The notes below the pieces were generated by a model. That model was not told the origin of the DNA. It made no database searches and saw nothing but the letters and a program-made list of their open reading frames with translations. Below, one piece after another: positions 32,874 to 42,468 of a stretch of DNA of 64,000 nt. Position 1 is the stretch's first letter; each line of letters begins with the position of its first letter. Origin of the DNA: a virus. Location of the stretch: the IMG/VR virus record IMGVR_UViG_3300007513_000013, positions 54,472 through 118,471 of that record. One strand, given 5' to 3'. Position numbers and translations under genes: made by a program.

Positions 32874-34470
32874 GATTCTATACATCTCAGATTTTTTTTT
32901 GGACACAATACAAGGCGGCGGAGAACTAGTAGACGATTGTTTAATAAATAATTTAATTGAGCGAGGCTATGATGTTCAAAGAGTGCATTGTGGAAATGCC
33001 ACTCCGGAGTTTATAGATAATAATTCTGCCGCATTTTTTATTGTATCTAATTTTGTCACTCTGTCAGAAGAGTCAAAAGAGTCTTTGGGCGCGCAGTCAT
33101 ATGTGATTTACGAACACGATCACAAATACATAATCGAAAGAAACCCTTCTGCATACAAAAATTTTGAAGTACCATCACATAGATTGGCTAATCTTTCCTT
33201 TTATCGAAACGCAAAAGCCGTCTTTTCTCAATCTAAATTACATTCTGAAGTTATAGGAAAAAATGTAAAGGGAGCAAATGTAATCAATTTAGGCTGCACT
33301 TTGTGGAGCGACGAACATTTGCGCGCCCTAGAAAATAACCTAGATACGCAAAAAGATGATAAGTTTGCTATTGTAAATTCAGAAAACCCTGTTAAAGGTA
33401 GGGATCCTGCAATTGCATATTGCAGAAATAAAAACGTTTCTTTTGATTTAATAGGCTCGAACGATTATAAAGAATTTATCGCACAGTTGGCCGCCAAAAA
33501 AGGCTTAGTTTTCTTTTCACAGGTCTTAGAGAGCTTTTGCCGACTAGTTGTTGAGGCCCGAGTATTGGACTGCACAATTACAACCAATAACTTAAATGGA
33601 TGTGCTTCTGAAGAGTGGTTTAAGAATTATAAAGGCAAGGAATTATTAAATTTTTTAAAGGAAAAGAAAAAGGAAGTCATCGATACAATTATTTCAGTAA
33701 TAAAAGGCGATCACCGTTCTAATAAAAAAGGCGACATCACAGTTATATTGAACTCTTATCGACGTCCATATAATTTAAACATGCAAGTTGAGGCAATAAA
33801 AAACCAAACCATACTTCCAAAAGAAACTTGGCTTTGGGTCAATTCCCATGAAGACAATAAGGGTTGGGACTATTCAAATCTTGGAATAGACAAAGTATTC
33901 AACAATGATCATAATTGGAAATTTTATGGCAGATTTGCTGCAGCCCTTCTGGCAGATACAGAATATGTTGCAGTGTTTGACGATGATACAATTCCGGGAA
34001 AAGAGTGGTTTGAAAACTGTTTAAAGACAATGGAAACCCACGAAGGAATATTAGGAAGCGCCGGTGTAATATTGAATGGCAAACATTACGTTCAGCATAA
34101 TAGGTGCGGCTGGCCCTCTCAAAATAAAGAGGCAACAGAAGTTGATTTAGTTGGTCATGCGTGGTTTTTTAAGCGCGATTGGCTTCAATATTTATGGAAA
34201 GAAAAACCAACAACATGGGACAATGGCGAGGATATACAATTTTCCTATTTAGCTCAGAAATATGGTGATATAAAAACCTACTGTCCACCTCACCCCTTAG
34301 AAAAGCCCGAATTACATGGTTCGATTTTAGGAAATGAGCTAGGCATAGACAATAAAGCAACTTCTACTGATTCTAGTATATCACACGAACGATTTTTTGC
34401 CGAAAGAGACGTCTGTGTACAAACAGCAATAAAAAATGGCTGGAAAACTGTTAATGGAGTTTCGCTGTGA
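32866..34470 (+). CDS. Two-domain glycosyltransferase (GT-B-like half plus GT2 half)
   Basis: The first 280 residues of this 534-aa protein look like a GT-B-type transferase (ISDFFLDTIQGGGELVDDCL start; SENPVKGRDPAI). The C-terminal half begins near residue 287 with a GT2-type nucleotide-binding strand (ITVILNSYRRPYNLNMQVEA). It has a metal-binding FDDD (about 371-374) and HAWFFKRDW, followed by GEDIQFSYL. Two transferase domains in one chain suggest it adds two sugars in turn. The stop overlaps the next gene's GTG. Confidence 0.8.
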   Translation: MNKILYISDFFLDTIQGGGELVDDCLINNLIERGYDVQRVHCGNATPEFIDNNSAAFFIVSNFVTLSEESKESLGAQSYVIYEHDHKYIIERNPSAYKNFEVPSHRLANLSFYRNAKAVFSQSKLHSEVIGKNVKGANVINLGCTLWSDEHLRALENNLDTQKDDKFAIVNSENPVKGRDPAIAYCRNKNVSFDLIGSNDYKEFIAQLAAKKGLVFFSQVLESFCRLVVEARVLDCTITTNNLNGCASEEWFKNYKGKELLNFLKEKKKEVIDTIISVIKGDHRSNKKGDITVILNSYRRPYNLNMQVEAIKNQTILPKETWLWVNSHEDNKGWDYSNLGIDKVFNNDHNWKFYGRFAAALLADTEYVAVFDDDTIPGKEWFENCLKTMETHEGILGSAGVILNGKHYVQHNRCGWPSQNKEATEVDLVGHAWFFKRDWLQYLWKEKPTTWDNGEDIQFSYLAQKYGDIKTYCPPHPLEKPELHGSILGNELGIDNKATSTDSSISHERFFAERDVCVQTAIKNGWKTVNGVSL

Positions 34471-35471
34471 TATTAATAAGTTTCGGAACCAGGCCGGAAT
34501 ATATTAAGCTTAAGCCGATTGTTGATATTTTTAAAAAAAAGAAACAACCCTACAAAATTTTATTCACTGGGCAACACACTAGTTTACTACCCGCAGAAGC
34601 TTCAGTTGAAATAGATTATAAGTTAAACATTAAAGATGGTTCAAATCGACTTGATTCAATCGTTGGCTCTGTCATGAATCAGTCCCATATATGGATTGAA
34701 CAGCTTACGCACGTAATGGTACAAGGAGACACGACTTCTGCTTTTGCGGTAGCATTGGCCGCTTTTCATAGAAAAGTCCCTGTAATACACCTTGAAGCCG
34801 GTCTCAGGACCTATGACAATAATAATCCATACCCAGAAGAATTCAACAGGCAGGCAATTTCTCGTTTGACCAGCATACACCTTTGCCCAACGGAAAATGA
34901 TGCAAATAATTTAAAAAGAGAAAACGCGCAAGGTGAAATACATGTTGTGGGAAATACTGTGTTGGACAATCTACAAAATTTGAAAGTTTCTTATAATAAT
35001 AAAATTTTAATAACAATGCACCGCAGAGAAAATCATGATAAAATAGAAGATTGGTTTTTGGCCTTTAACAACCTTGCGAAATCTTATTTAGAGTATGATT
35101 TTGAGTTTGTTGCTCATCCAAATCCAAACGTACAAAAGCATTTGCACCTATTGGACCATGTTAAGGTGGTGGATCCTATGGAGCATACTGACTTTGTTCG
35201 AGAAGTTGCACAATGCAAGTTTTTAATAACCGACTCTGGTGGGCTACAAGAAGAATCTTCTTTTTTGAGAAAAAGGAGCATTGTTTGCCGAAAAGCCACG
35301 GAAAGAACAGCTGGACTGGGGCATTTTTCAATTTTATGTTATAATCCAAACGAGTTATATGATATGATACCTAGGTACATAAATAATTTTAAAATCAGTA
35401 GTGCGATTAAGTGTCCTTATGGCGATGGCAATTCTGCTGAAAAGATATATAACATTCTAAAATCAAAATGA
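34467..35471 (+). CDS. wecB: UDP-N-acetylglucosamine 2-epimerase
   Basis: The 334-aa protein has family landmarks in order: GTRPEYIKLKP (7-17), HLEAGLRT, PTENDANNL, GNTVLDNL, HRRENHD and DSGGLQEESSF...TERTAGL. It converts UDP-GlcNAc to UDP-ManNAc in the cytoplasm, giving precursor for ManNAc-containing glycans. It is slightly shorter than bacterial WecB (about 370). The GTG start overlaps the previous TGA. Confidence 0.92.
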   Translation: MILISFGTRPEYIKLKPIVDIFKKKKQPYKILFTGQHTSLLPAEASVEIDYKLNIKDGSNRLDSIVGSVMNQSHIWIEQLTHVMVQGDTTSAFAVALAAFHRKVPVIHLEAGLRTYDNNNPYPEEFNRQAISRLTSIHLCPTENDANNLKRENAQGEIHVVGNTVLDNLQNLKVSYNNKILITMHRRENHDKIEDWFLAFNNLAKSYLEYDFEFVAHPNPNVQKHLHLLDHVKVVDPMEHTDFVREVAQCKFLITDSGGLQEESSFLRKRSIVCRKATERTAGLGHFSILCYNPNELYDMIPRYINNFKISSAIKCPYGDGNSAEKIYNILKSK

Positions 35472-36250
35472 CAGACAAATTTGTAAACGACCTATTTTTA
35501 CTTTTAAACAAGCTAAAGAACAATGAACACTTTGCTTTTGTGCGCTTTTCTGACGGAGAAGTCTTTGTTATGCAAAACAAATATTTGAGACTGGGAGAAA
35601 AACAGGTAAACGTTGGTGATTTTGTACATAACTTTGGATATTCAGCAGATGACTTTAAAGAATACATACCTGAGAAACACAGCTTTCTCAAAGACAAATT
35701 AATAGACTCTATCTCGTTTGAAAAAAAGAATTATTTTGTTGGGGCAGGTTGCGCAAATTGTACGTGCGCCATTAGAGAACACATCCCATGGATAAAAGAG
35801 TATTATAAAAACGGCGAAGAGCATTGGACTAGTCCAAACTTGCTTGTTAATTCAAATTATCCGATGTTTGTTGGGCATTATGTGCCTGAATTCAAGAAAC
35901 ATAAGGTTGTTATGATCTGCAGCAAAAATGCTGATCTTACAAGTATGCCTTTTGAAGTAGTGAAAGACTTTAGAGTTGGGAAAAACTGTATAGTCAACGA
36001 TCATCATTTAGAAGATGAGATTAAAGAGTGGATGGAATCTAACTCAATAGAAGATCATGTCTTTTTGTTCTCAGCCAGTAGTTTAAGCGAGGTTTTGATA
36101 CATAAGCTTTTTGATTGGAACGATAAGAACACATATATTGATATTGGAACAACTCTCCACAAATATATGAAATTAGGAATAGAAAGAGATTACCTAAAAG
36201 CCTATTGGAATAATGCTCCTTTGGCGGACATACACAGATCATGCAATTGA
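35468..36250 (+). CDS. GT-D-fold glycosyltransferase-like protein (DUF1792 type)
   Basis: The signature FAFVRFSDGEV (22-32) matches the R-F-x-D-G-E motif of the GT-D fold first seen in DUF1792 enzymes. The rest of the 260-aa protein is alpha/beta with GAGCANCTC (about 93-101) and LFSASSLSEVLI late. Donor and acceptor are unknown. Four-bp overlap with the epimerase and 10-bp overlap with the acetyltransferase gene. Confidence 0.72.
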   Translation: MTDKFVNDLFLLLNKLKNNEHFAFVRFSDGEVFVMQNKYLRLGEKQVNVGDFVHNFGYSADDFKEYIPEKHSFLKDKLIDSISFEKKNYFVGAGCANCTCAIREHIPWIKEYYKNGEEHWTSPNLLVNSNYPMFVGHYVPEFKKHKVVMICSKNADLTSMPFEVVKDFRVGKNCIVNDHHLEDEIKEWMESNSIEDHVFLFSASSLSEVLIHKLFDWNDKNTYIDIGTTLHKYMKLGIERDYLKAYWNNAPLADIHRSCN

Positions 36251-36627
36251 AACTAGTTGAAAATGAACCTAAATACTGGGAATTTATAAGAAATTTAAGA
36301 AATGATTCTGAAGTAAAAAAAGGATTTATACAGCAACAATATATAACGACTGATAATCATAAAAGTTTTATGGAGAATCATAATAAAAATTTTTATATTT
36401 GCCTGGTAGAAGAAAAACCGGCAGGATATGTTGGTCAAATAGATAACGACATAAGAGTTGCAACCTCTCCAGAATTTCAAGGAAAAGGTGTTGGAAAGTT
36501 TATGATTAATACGTTGATGGAAAAGCATCCAAATGCTTTTGCAAAAGTTAAAGTGGAAAACGAAGCGAGTCTGAGGCTTTTTGAAAGTTGCGGATTTAAG
36601 AAACAATATTATATTTTGGAGAAATAA
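36241..36627 (+). CDS. GNAT-family N-acetyltransferase
   Basis: The 128-aa protein has the acetyl-CoA-binding pattern VATSPEFQGKGVGKFMINTL and the closing VKVENEASLRLFESCGFKK, both typical of GNAT enzymes. In this block it most likely acetylates an amino sugar produced by the adjacent aminotransferase. Its stop abuts the next ATG. Confidence 0.88.
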   Translation: MQLKLVENEPKYWEFIRNLRNDSEVKKGFIQQQYITTDNHKSFMENHNKNFYICLVEEKPAGYVGQIDNDIRVATSPEFQGKGVGKFMINTLMEKHPNAFAKVKVENEASLRLFESCGFKKQYYILEK

Positions 36628-37251
36628 ATGCTGCATAACCCTTATAAAATAGTACAGATGTTTGAAGAAGAAGTCGCCCATTACACGGGAGCGCCATATG
36701 CTGTTTCTACAAATAGTTGCACAAATGCTCTGTTTTTAGCATGCAAGTGGAATAAAGTAGAAGGGAAAGAGGTTATAATACCTAAAAGAACCTATTTGTC
36801 CCCTCCTCAATCTATTCTACAAGCTGGCGGAAAACTAATTTTTGAAGACATTAAGTGGGAAGGCACATATCAATTAAAGCCTTTTCCAATTTATGATGCC
36901 GCCAAAAGATTAACATCTAATATGTATATTCCTGGTACATTTATGTGTATTTCTTTTCATATCAAAAAGCACCTTAAAATAGGCAAGGGCGGTATGATAT
37001 TATGTGATAACAAAGAAGCCACAGAATGGCTTAAAGCAAGAAGATACGAGGGCAGAACTGCAGGAATGAAGTATCATGAAGACCAAATTGATGAAGAGGG
37101 CTGGAACATGTATATGACACCCGAACAAGCTGCAAGAGGGTTGACTTTGATGCAGAATTACCCAGAAAACATGCCAGACATTCCAGAAGATCCCCCTTAC
37201 AGGGACTTGACTGAATTTGAATTATTTAAAGATATAGAGGTTAGAGAATGA
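36628..37251 (+). CDS. Shortened DegT/DnrJ/EryC1-type sugar aminotransferase
   Basis: At 207 aa it is about half the usual 370-400. It keeps the N-terminal STNSCTNALF motif (the S-G-T-x-A-L region), PKRTYLSPPQ, YDAAKR (the PLP-contacting Asp) and SFHIKKHLKIGKGG with Lys114 as the likely PLP lysine. The usual 35-residue stretch before YDAAKR and most of the C-terminal domain are gone. It could still be an active minimal transaminase or a binding remnant. The ATGA overlap with the next gene and its intact frame argue against a decaying pseudogene. Confidence 0.78.
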   Translation: MLHNPYKIVQMFEEEVAHYTGAPYAVSTNSCTNALFLACKWNKVEGKEVIIPKRTYLSPPQSILQAGGKLIFEDIKWEGTYQLKPFPIYDAAKRLTSNMYIPGTFMCISFHIKKHLKIGKGGMILCDNKEATEWLKARRYEGRTAGMKYHEDQIDEEGWNMYMTPEQAARGLTLMQNYPENMPDIPEDPPYRDLTEFELFKDIEVRE

Positions 37252-38864
37252 AGATTATAGGAGTTAGCACGGGTCACGATTGTTCATATTGTGTTTTGGA
37301 AGATGGAAGGCCGGTTGTACATGAAGAATGGGAACGTTTTTCCAGAATAAAGGAAAGCGATACTAACGTTTTTGAGTTTTTGGAAGATAGATTAGCTGAT
37401 TACAAAGATACAAAATATGTAACTCATTGGCCCTGCAATCCGAATGGTTGGGAAAATATCTTTAAAGACAAGAAGTTAGCCTCTTTTGAAAAGATGAAGG
37501 AAATGGTCAAGGAAAACGGAGGAGCCTATTATCAATTTGGACACCATCAAAGTCATGCTGCCAATGCTTTCTTTTCAAGCAATCATGATAGGGCACTAAT
37601 ATTGACATTGGATGCTGGTGGTTGGGATTACGGTGATTATGATGAGAACAGTGTTGGAAGGGGAGAAATCCACGACACTTCAGTTACTGTTTGGAGAGGT
37701 GAGAAAAACAAGATACACCCAATTGCAATTCTTTCGATTGAGGATTTAAGCATTGGTTTGGTTTGGCATGATATTCTACCTTCAGTTTTTGGCCTTTCAA
37801 ACGGAACACCAATTGGAAATCAGGCCGGTACTGCCATGGCAATGGCAGCAATGGGAAAAACAGATAAATATGTAGATAAAATTGGCTTTAGCAACAATCA
37901 TCATCGTACAGATTATAAGTACCTTAAAAATGCAGCCGTAGAAAATCCTGATGAATTATACGAAATAGCAAGAGCGCTGCAAACAAACACTGAAGGGCAA
38001 ATCAGGCGCCTGATTAGTTATTATCTAGTGGAAGGGGATGAAAACTTGTGTGTCGCTGGCGGAGTTGCATTAAATTGTGTATCTATGGGTAAACTATTTG
38101 ATTGGTTTCCACAGCTTAAATCTGTTTATGTGCCTCCTGTGCCTTATGATGCGGGTTTATCTATTGGCTCCGCTCAATATCTTTATCATCACGTGCTAGA
38201 TAATCCAAGAATCACCTGGGAAGATAATTTTACACCTTATTTAGGAGTAACCTATGAATTGAGCGAAGTAAAAGAGGCGCTGGAACAGCACAAAGATGAG
38301 GTCACCTTCTCAGAAGCTTCTGATTCTGAAGTGCTGGAGTTACTGGATAAACAGAATATTGTTGCAGTTTTTGGCGGCCCCTCGGAATCTGGCCGACGCG
38401 CCCTAGGCAACAGAAGCATTTTGGCAGATCCTCGCAACGCTAATATGAAGGATATAATTAATGAAAAGGTCAAACATCGACAGTCGTTCCGTCCATTTGC
38501 GCCATCTATTTTAAGAGAAGAAGTAAAAAATTGGTTTGTGCACGATGTTGATAGTCCATATATGAATTTTGCTTTGAGATATCAAGAACATGCATTAGAA
38601 AAAGTACCGGCCGTTGTGCACTTTAATAACACTGGCCGTTTACAAACAGTAACAGAAAGCGATAACAATTGGTATTACAACTTTATAAAACAATGGCAAG
38701 AAAAGACTGGAGTGCCGATTTTATTAAACACCAGCTTTAATGATCGAGAGCCAATTGTTGAAACACCAGAACATGCACTTAAATGTTTCATGAAAACCAA
38801 AATAGACTATTTGTATTTTACCGATTATGGCATTTTGGTGCGCAAGAACGAAGAAGAGAAATGA
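37248..38864 (+). CDS. O-carbamoyltransferase (NodU/CmcH/TobZ family)
   Basis: In the 538-aa protein the N-terminal ASKHA-like domain begins IIGVSTGHDCSYCVLEDG and has GHHQSHAANAFF with metal-binding His, then TLDAGGWDYGD. The C-terminal YrdC-like part has AGGVALNC, GGPSESGRRALGNRSILADP and SFRPFAPSIL. Relatives transfer carbamoyl from carbamoyl phosphate, through carbamoyl-adenylate, to sugar hydroxyls. Here it would decorate the glycan made by the block. ATG overlaps the previous TGA. Confidence 0.9.
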   Translation: MKIIGVSTGHDCSYCVLEDGRPVVHEEWERFSRIKESDTNVFEFLEDRLADYKDTKYVTHWPCNPNGWENIFKDKKLASFEKMKEMVKENGGAYYQFGHHQSHAANAFFSSNHDRALILTLDAGGWDYGDYDENSVGRGEIHDTSVTVWRGEKNKIHPIAILSIEDLSIGLVWHDILPSVFGLSNGTPIGNQAGTAMAMAAMGKTDKYVDKIGFSNNHHRTDYKYLKNAAVENPDELYEIARALQTNTEGQIRRLISYYLVEGDENLCVAGGVALNCVSMGKLFDWFPQLKSVYVPPVPYDAGLSIGSAQYLYHHVLDNPRITWEDNFTPYLGVTYELSEVKEALEQHKDEVTFSEASDSEVLELLDKQNIVAVFGGPSESGRRALGNRSILADPRNANMKDIINEKVKHRQSFRPFAPSILREEVKNWFVHDVDSPYMNFALRYQEHALEKVPAVVHFNNTGRLQTVTESDNNWYYNFIKQWQEKTGVPILLNTSFNDREPIVETPEHALKCFMKTKIDYLYFTDYGILVRKNEEEK

Positions 38865-39739
38865 TCACGTTTTTAGAATTAGGAAAACATGGCCGCCTAG
38901 GCAATCAACTTTTTCAATATGCCGCACTGAAAGGCATTGCTCTAAGAAATAACTACGAGTGTAAAATTCCAGATCCGGCAGAGTGCGAGTGGCACGGTCA
39001 AAAATGTCTATTAAAGGAATTTAATATAGAGAGCGAATATTTAACCTTACAAGATAGAGAAAAAATTGAATATATGGCAGTAGAGCCAAGCCCCCATTCT
39101 TTTTACGAGCAAATGCTGGCAATACCTGACAACACCAATCTTCATGGCTATTTTCAGTCGACATACTATTTTAAAGGATATGAAGAGCAGATTCGCAAAG
39201 AACTGACCCCTAAAAAAGAATATATTGATTTTGCCAAAGAGTATCTTGAACCACTAAAGACAGACGGCAGTGCCATAGTTAGTGTTCATTTACGCAGAGG
39301 GGACATTACAGATGGTACGAATGCAAGTGAGAAGTACTTAAATTTTTATGGAAAAGATGATATATTTAGTAAAGAAAGCGGCTATGGTAGATATATTAAC
39401 AAGGCCTTGGAAAATTTCAAAGATGTGAAAGTAAAATATCTAGTCTTTTCCGGAGGTTCGCGCACAGGAGACGATGCCGCCGACATTGCATGGGCTAAGA
39501 ACAATTTTGCAAAAGATAAATTTAAAGTATCAGACACCAATGATCCAATGAAAGATTTGGCATTGATTATGTCATGCGATCACAACATCACATGTCACAT
39601 GACGAGTTTCGGTTGGTGGGGGGCATATTTAAATTTTAATCCGGATAAAATTGTTATTGCACCTAGGAATTACTTTTATGATATGCCTAGCGCATACGTA
39701 AGGCCCGGCTTCTTTCCAGAAAATTGGAGCTTGACCTAA
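38861..39739 (+). CDS. GT11-family (alpha-1,2-fucosyltransferase-like) glycosyltransferase
   Basis: I chose ATG 38861, which overlaps the carbamoyltransferase stop by 4 bp. The 292-aa enzyme has GRLGNQLFQYAAL near the start, VSVHLRRGDI and the TCHMTSFGWWGAYL region, all GT11 landmarks. GT11 enzymes move L-fucose from GDP-fucose. No GDP-fucose pathway genes are in the window, but GDP-mannose 3,5-epimerase is, so GDP-L-galactose could be the donor; that is inference. Confidence 0.85.
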   Translation: MITFLELGKHGRLGNQLFQYAALKGIALRNNYECKIPDPAECEWHGQKCLLKEFNIESEYLTLQDREKIEYMAVEPSPHSFYEQMLAIPDNTNLHGYFQSTYYFKGYEEQIRKELTPKKEYIDFAKEYLEPLKTDGSAIVSVHLRRGDITDGTNASEKYLNFYGKDDIFSKESGYGRYINKALENFKDVKVKYLVFSGGSRTGDDAADIAWAKNNFAKDKFKVSDTNDPMKDLALIMSCDHNITCHMTSFGWWGAYLNFNPDKIVIAPRNYFYDMPSAYVRPGFFPENWSLT

Positions 39740-39753
39740 AGGGGATATGAAAA

Positions 39754-40587
39754 GTGGAGAATAAAAAAATAAAATTAATTAAAGAATACTGGAACAGACG
39801 GCCGTGCAACATAAAACACTCTTTAAAGGAGTTTGGCACCCAAGAGTATTTTGACGAAGTGGAAGAAAGAAAATATTTTGTTGAACCCCACATTCTAGAG
39901 TTTGCTGAATTTCAAAAATGGAAAGGAAAAGAGGTTTTAGAGATTGGTTGTGGAATAGGGACTGATAGTGTGAATTTTGCTCGAAATGGTGCAAACCTAA
40001 CTGTTGTTGAACTCTCCGAAAAGAGTCTAGATGTATGTAAAAAACGATTTGGCGTTTACGGATTAAAAGCTGATTTTATCTTGGGAAATGCAGAAAAGCT
40101 CTCTTCTTTATTGCCGGTGGGAAAAAAGTATGATTTAGTTTATGCGTTTGGCGTAATCCACCATACAAACAAACCAGATAGAGTAGTTAAGGAAATCAAG
40201 AAAGTTTTAAAGCCCCAGTCGGAGCTAAGAATAATGTTGTATTCTAGGTTTAGTTTTAAATTGTTTGATTTTATGCATCAAAATAATATTTGGGACTTTA
40301 GCAAAACGAGAGAAACGATACAATATTTTGCCGAAGCTCAATTGGGTTGCCCTAGGGCTTTAACTTATACTTTTAAAGAAGCAAGAGAACTATTAAGTGA
40401 TTTTGATATCATTTCTATCAAGAAGGATCATATCTTTCCTTACGATATATCTGAATATATTAATCATAATTATGAGATTGCTGATTCCTTTAAAAATATC
40501 ACTAATGAAGATTTTAGACAACTGTGTGGCGAGTTGGGCTGGCACACTTTAATCAAAGCAAAGCCTAAAAACATGCCTGGAGAATGA
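39754..40587 (+). CDS. SAM-dependent methyltransferase
   Basis: The 277-aa protein has the Rossmann methyltransferase pattern: VLEIGCGIGTDSVNFARNGA (motif I), LTVVELSEKSL, DFILGNAEKL and YDLVYAFGVIHH. The start is GTG 39754 after GGGGATATG. It likely O-methylates a sugar in the block. No substrate information can be read. Confidence 0.88.
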   Translation: MENKKIKLIKEYWNRRPCNIKHSLKEFGTQEYFDEVEERKYFVEPHILEFAEFQKWKGKEVLEIGCGIGTDSVNFARNGANLTVVELSEKSLDVCKKRFGVYGLKADFILGNAEKLSSLLPVGKKYDLVYAFGVIHHTNKPDRVVKEIKKVLKPQSELRIMLYSRFSFKLFDFMHQNNIWDFSKTRETIQYFAEAQLGCPRALTYTFKEARELLSDFDIISIKKDHIFPYDISEYINHNYEIADSFKNITNEDFRQLCGELGWHTLIKAKPKNMPGE

Positions 40588-40591
40588 TTTA

Positions 40592-41365
40592 ATGAGCTTT
40601 TTCACACAAGACATTTCTCAATGGTTAGAAAAATATCTAGAGGAGAGTTGTTTATCAACATTTGTTGTGGGAGTATCTGGTGGTGTTGATTCGGCTGTTG
40701 TGTCTACTTTGTGCGCACTGACAGGTAAGCCTACAGTGGTGCTTAATATACCTGTAAATTCAAAACACGAGAACACTGCTCTTTCCACTACTCAATGTGA
40801 GTGGTTAGCAGCAAATTATGACAATGTTACGGTACATGAGATAGATCTAAGCAATACATATAAAGAGTTTCAAGAAGCTGTTTTAAAGTCAATTGATATC
40901 AATGGGTTAGCCATGGCCAATACTAAGTCGCGTTTACGTATGGTGTTGTTGTATTATTTTGCCACAACGTTAAATGGTTTAGTGGTTGGAACTGGAAACA
41001 AAGTTGAAGATTTTGGTGTAGGCTTTTATACCAAATACGGTGACGGAGGAGTTGATGTAAGTCCAATTGCAGATCTTACCAAAACTCAAGTGCGCAATCT
41101 AGCGAAAGAACTTAACATACCGGCTGAAATTATTGAAGCTCCTCCGACTGATGGCCTTTGGGAAGATAGTCGCACCGACGAAGAACAAATTGGCGCTTCA
41201 TACGAGGAATTGGAGTGGGCTATGGATTATATTGATAATAATAGACAAACATCGTTATCAACAAGAGAGAGACATGTTTTAGACATATTTGTTAGTTATA
41301 GAACTAAAAATGCTCATAAAATGAATCCCATACCGGTATATCAATGTAGAGGAGAGAAAGGTTGA
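40592..41365 (+). CDS. nadE: NH3-dependent NAD+ synthetase
   Basis: The 257-aa enzyme has the PP-loop SGGVDS (29-34) and the conserved GTGNKVEDFGVGFYTKYGDG and DVSPIADLTKTQV stretches. It also has the late PPTDGLWEDSRTDEEQIG region. It amidates nicotinic-acid adenine dinucleotide to NAD+ using ammonia and ATP. There is no glutaminase domain. Several NAD-dependent enzymes (nucleotide-sugar dehydrogenase, epimerase, dehydratase, GAPDH) are encoded nearby. The stop overlaps the TTG start of the next gene. Confidence 0.9.
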   Translation: MSFFTQDISQWLEKYLEESCLSTFVVGVSGGVDSAVVSTLCALTGKPTVVLNIPVNSKHENTALSTTQCEWLAANYDNVTVHEIDLSNTYKEFQEAVLKSIDINGLAMANTKSRLRMVLLYYFATTLNGLVVGTGNKVEDFGVGFYTKYGDGGVDVSPIADLTKTQVRNLAKELNIPAEIIEAPPTDGLWEDSRTDEEQIGASYEELEWAMDYIDNNRQTSLSTRERHVLDIFVSYRTKNAHKMNPIPVYQCRGEKG

Positions 41366-42468
41366 ACATTTCAGTAGTAGGTATTGGAAAATTGGGTCTT
41401 TGTTTTTCTCTTACGTTAGAAAAAGCAGGCTATAATGTTGTGGGCGTTGATATCAATGAGAATTATGTAGCTCAAATTAATCAAAAAACACTTCACAGTT
41501 CTGAAGCGGGAGTCACAGCTGTCCTAAAAAAATCTCAAAACTTTAAAGCAACAACATCGCTTAACGAAGCACTAGAACACTCTAATATTATTTTTGTAGT
41601 CGTTGCAACCCCTTCGTTAGAAAGCGGGAGATATGATCATTCACAGGTTGATTCTTTGGTCGATAGATTAAATGATATTGGTCCGGTGAAAGAACAGAAA
41701 CATTTGATAGTGTGCTGTACTGTTATGCCGGGTTATTGTGACTCCATAAAAGAAAAACTAAACAGTTTAAATTATACAGTGAGTTACAATCCAGAATTTA
41801 TTGCACAGGGTACAATTTTACGAGATCAGTCGCGACCCGATATGATATTGATCGGAGAAGCCTCAGAAAAAGTGGGTGACATTTTAGAGGAAATTTATAC
41901 AAAGCATACAATCAGCAGTCCGCGCATATGTAGAATGTCTCCTAAAGAGGCAGAAATCACTAAAATAGCTTTAAATTGTTTTCTGACAACAAAAATAGCA
42001 TATGCCAACATGGTAGGGGATATTGTTATTGCCGCAAATGGCGACCCGCATAAAGTTCTTAAGGCTATTGGTGAGGATTCCCGGATTGGTAATAAATATT
42101 TAGGCTATGGATATGGCTACGGGGGACCTTGTTTTCCTCGTGATAACCGTGCTTTGGCTGTGTTTGCTGAAGATGTGGGAGTGGAAGCATTGGTAAGTGT
42201 TGCCTCTGATGAAAGCAACAAAAAGCACTTACAAAACCAAATTCAACAATATATTAGCAAGAACCCGAAAGATAAAGAGTTGGTTTTTGATTATATAACC
42301 TATAAGCCTGAGTCTACGCTATTGGTAGAATCACAACAGCTTGAATATGCCGTTGGTCTGGCAAGAGAAGGTTACAAAGTCCGAATTAGAGAGAGAAAAG
42401 AAGTGATAGAAGAACTTAAAAAAGATTATGGTAACTTGTTTACTTACGAGGAGAGAGAAAATGACTAA
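41362..42468 (+). CDS. UDP-glucose/UDP-ManNAc 6-dehydrogenase family protein
   Basis: In the 368-aa protein the NAD-binding start NISVVGIGKLGLCFSLTLEK leads to VVVATPS, PEFIAQGTILRD and EAEITKIALNCFLTTKIAYAN. The catalytic Cys lies in GGPCFPRD. The family oxidises C6 of UDP-glucose, UDP-ManNAc or GDP-mannose to the uronate. The C-terminal domain is short compared with about 390-450 aa. Because a UDP-GlcNAc 2-epimerase is encoded upstream, UDP-ManNAc is a plausible substrate. TTG 41362 follows AGAGGAGAGAAAGG. Confidence 0.87.
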   Translation: MNISVVGIGKLGLCFSLTLEKAGYNVVGVDINENYVAQINQKTLHSSEAGVTAVLKKSQNFKATTSLNEALEHSNIIFVVVATPSLESGRYDHSQVDSLVDRLNDIGPVKEQKHLIVCCTVMPGYCDSIKEKLNSLNYTVSYNPEFIAQGTILRDQSRPDMILIGEASEKVGDILEEIYTKHTISSPRICRMSPKEAEITKIALNCFLTTKIAYANMVGDIVIAANGDPHKVLKAIGEDSRIGNKYLGYGYGYGGPCFPRDNRALAVFAEDVGVEALVSVASDESNKKHLQNQIQQYISKNPKDKELVFDYITYKPESTLLVESQQLEYAVGLAREGYKVRIRERKEVIEELKKDYGNLFTYEEREND

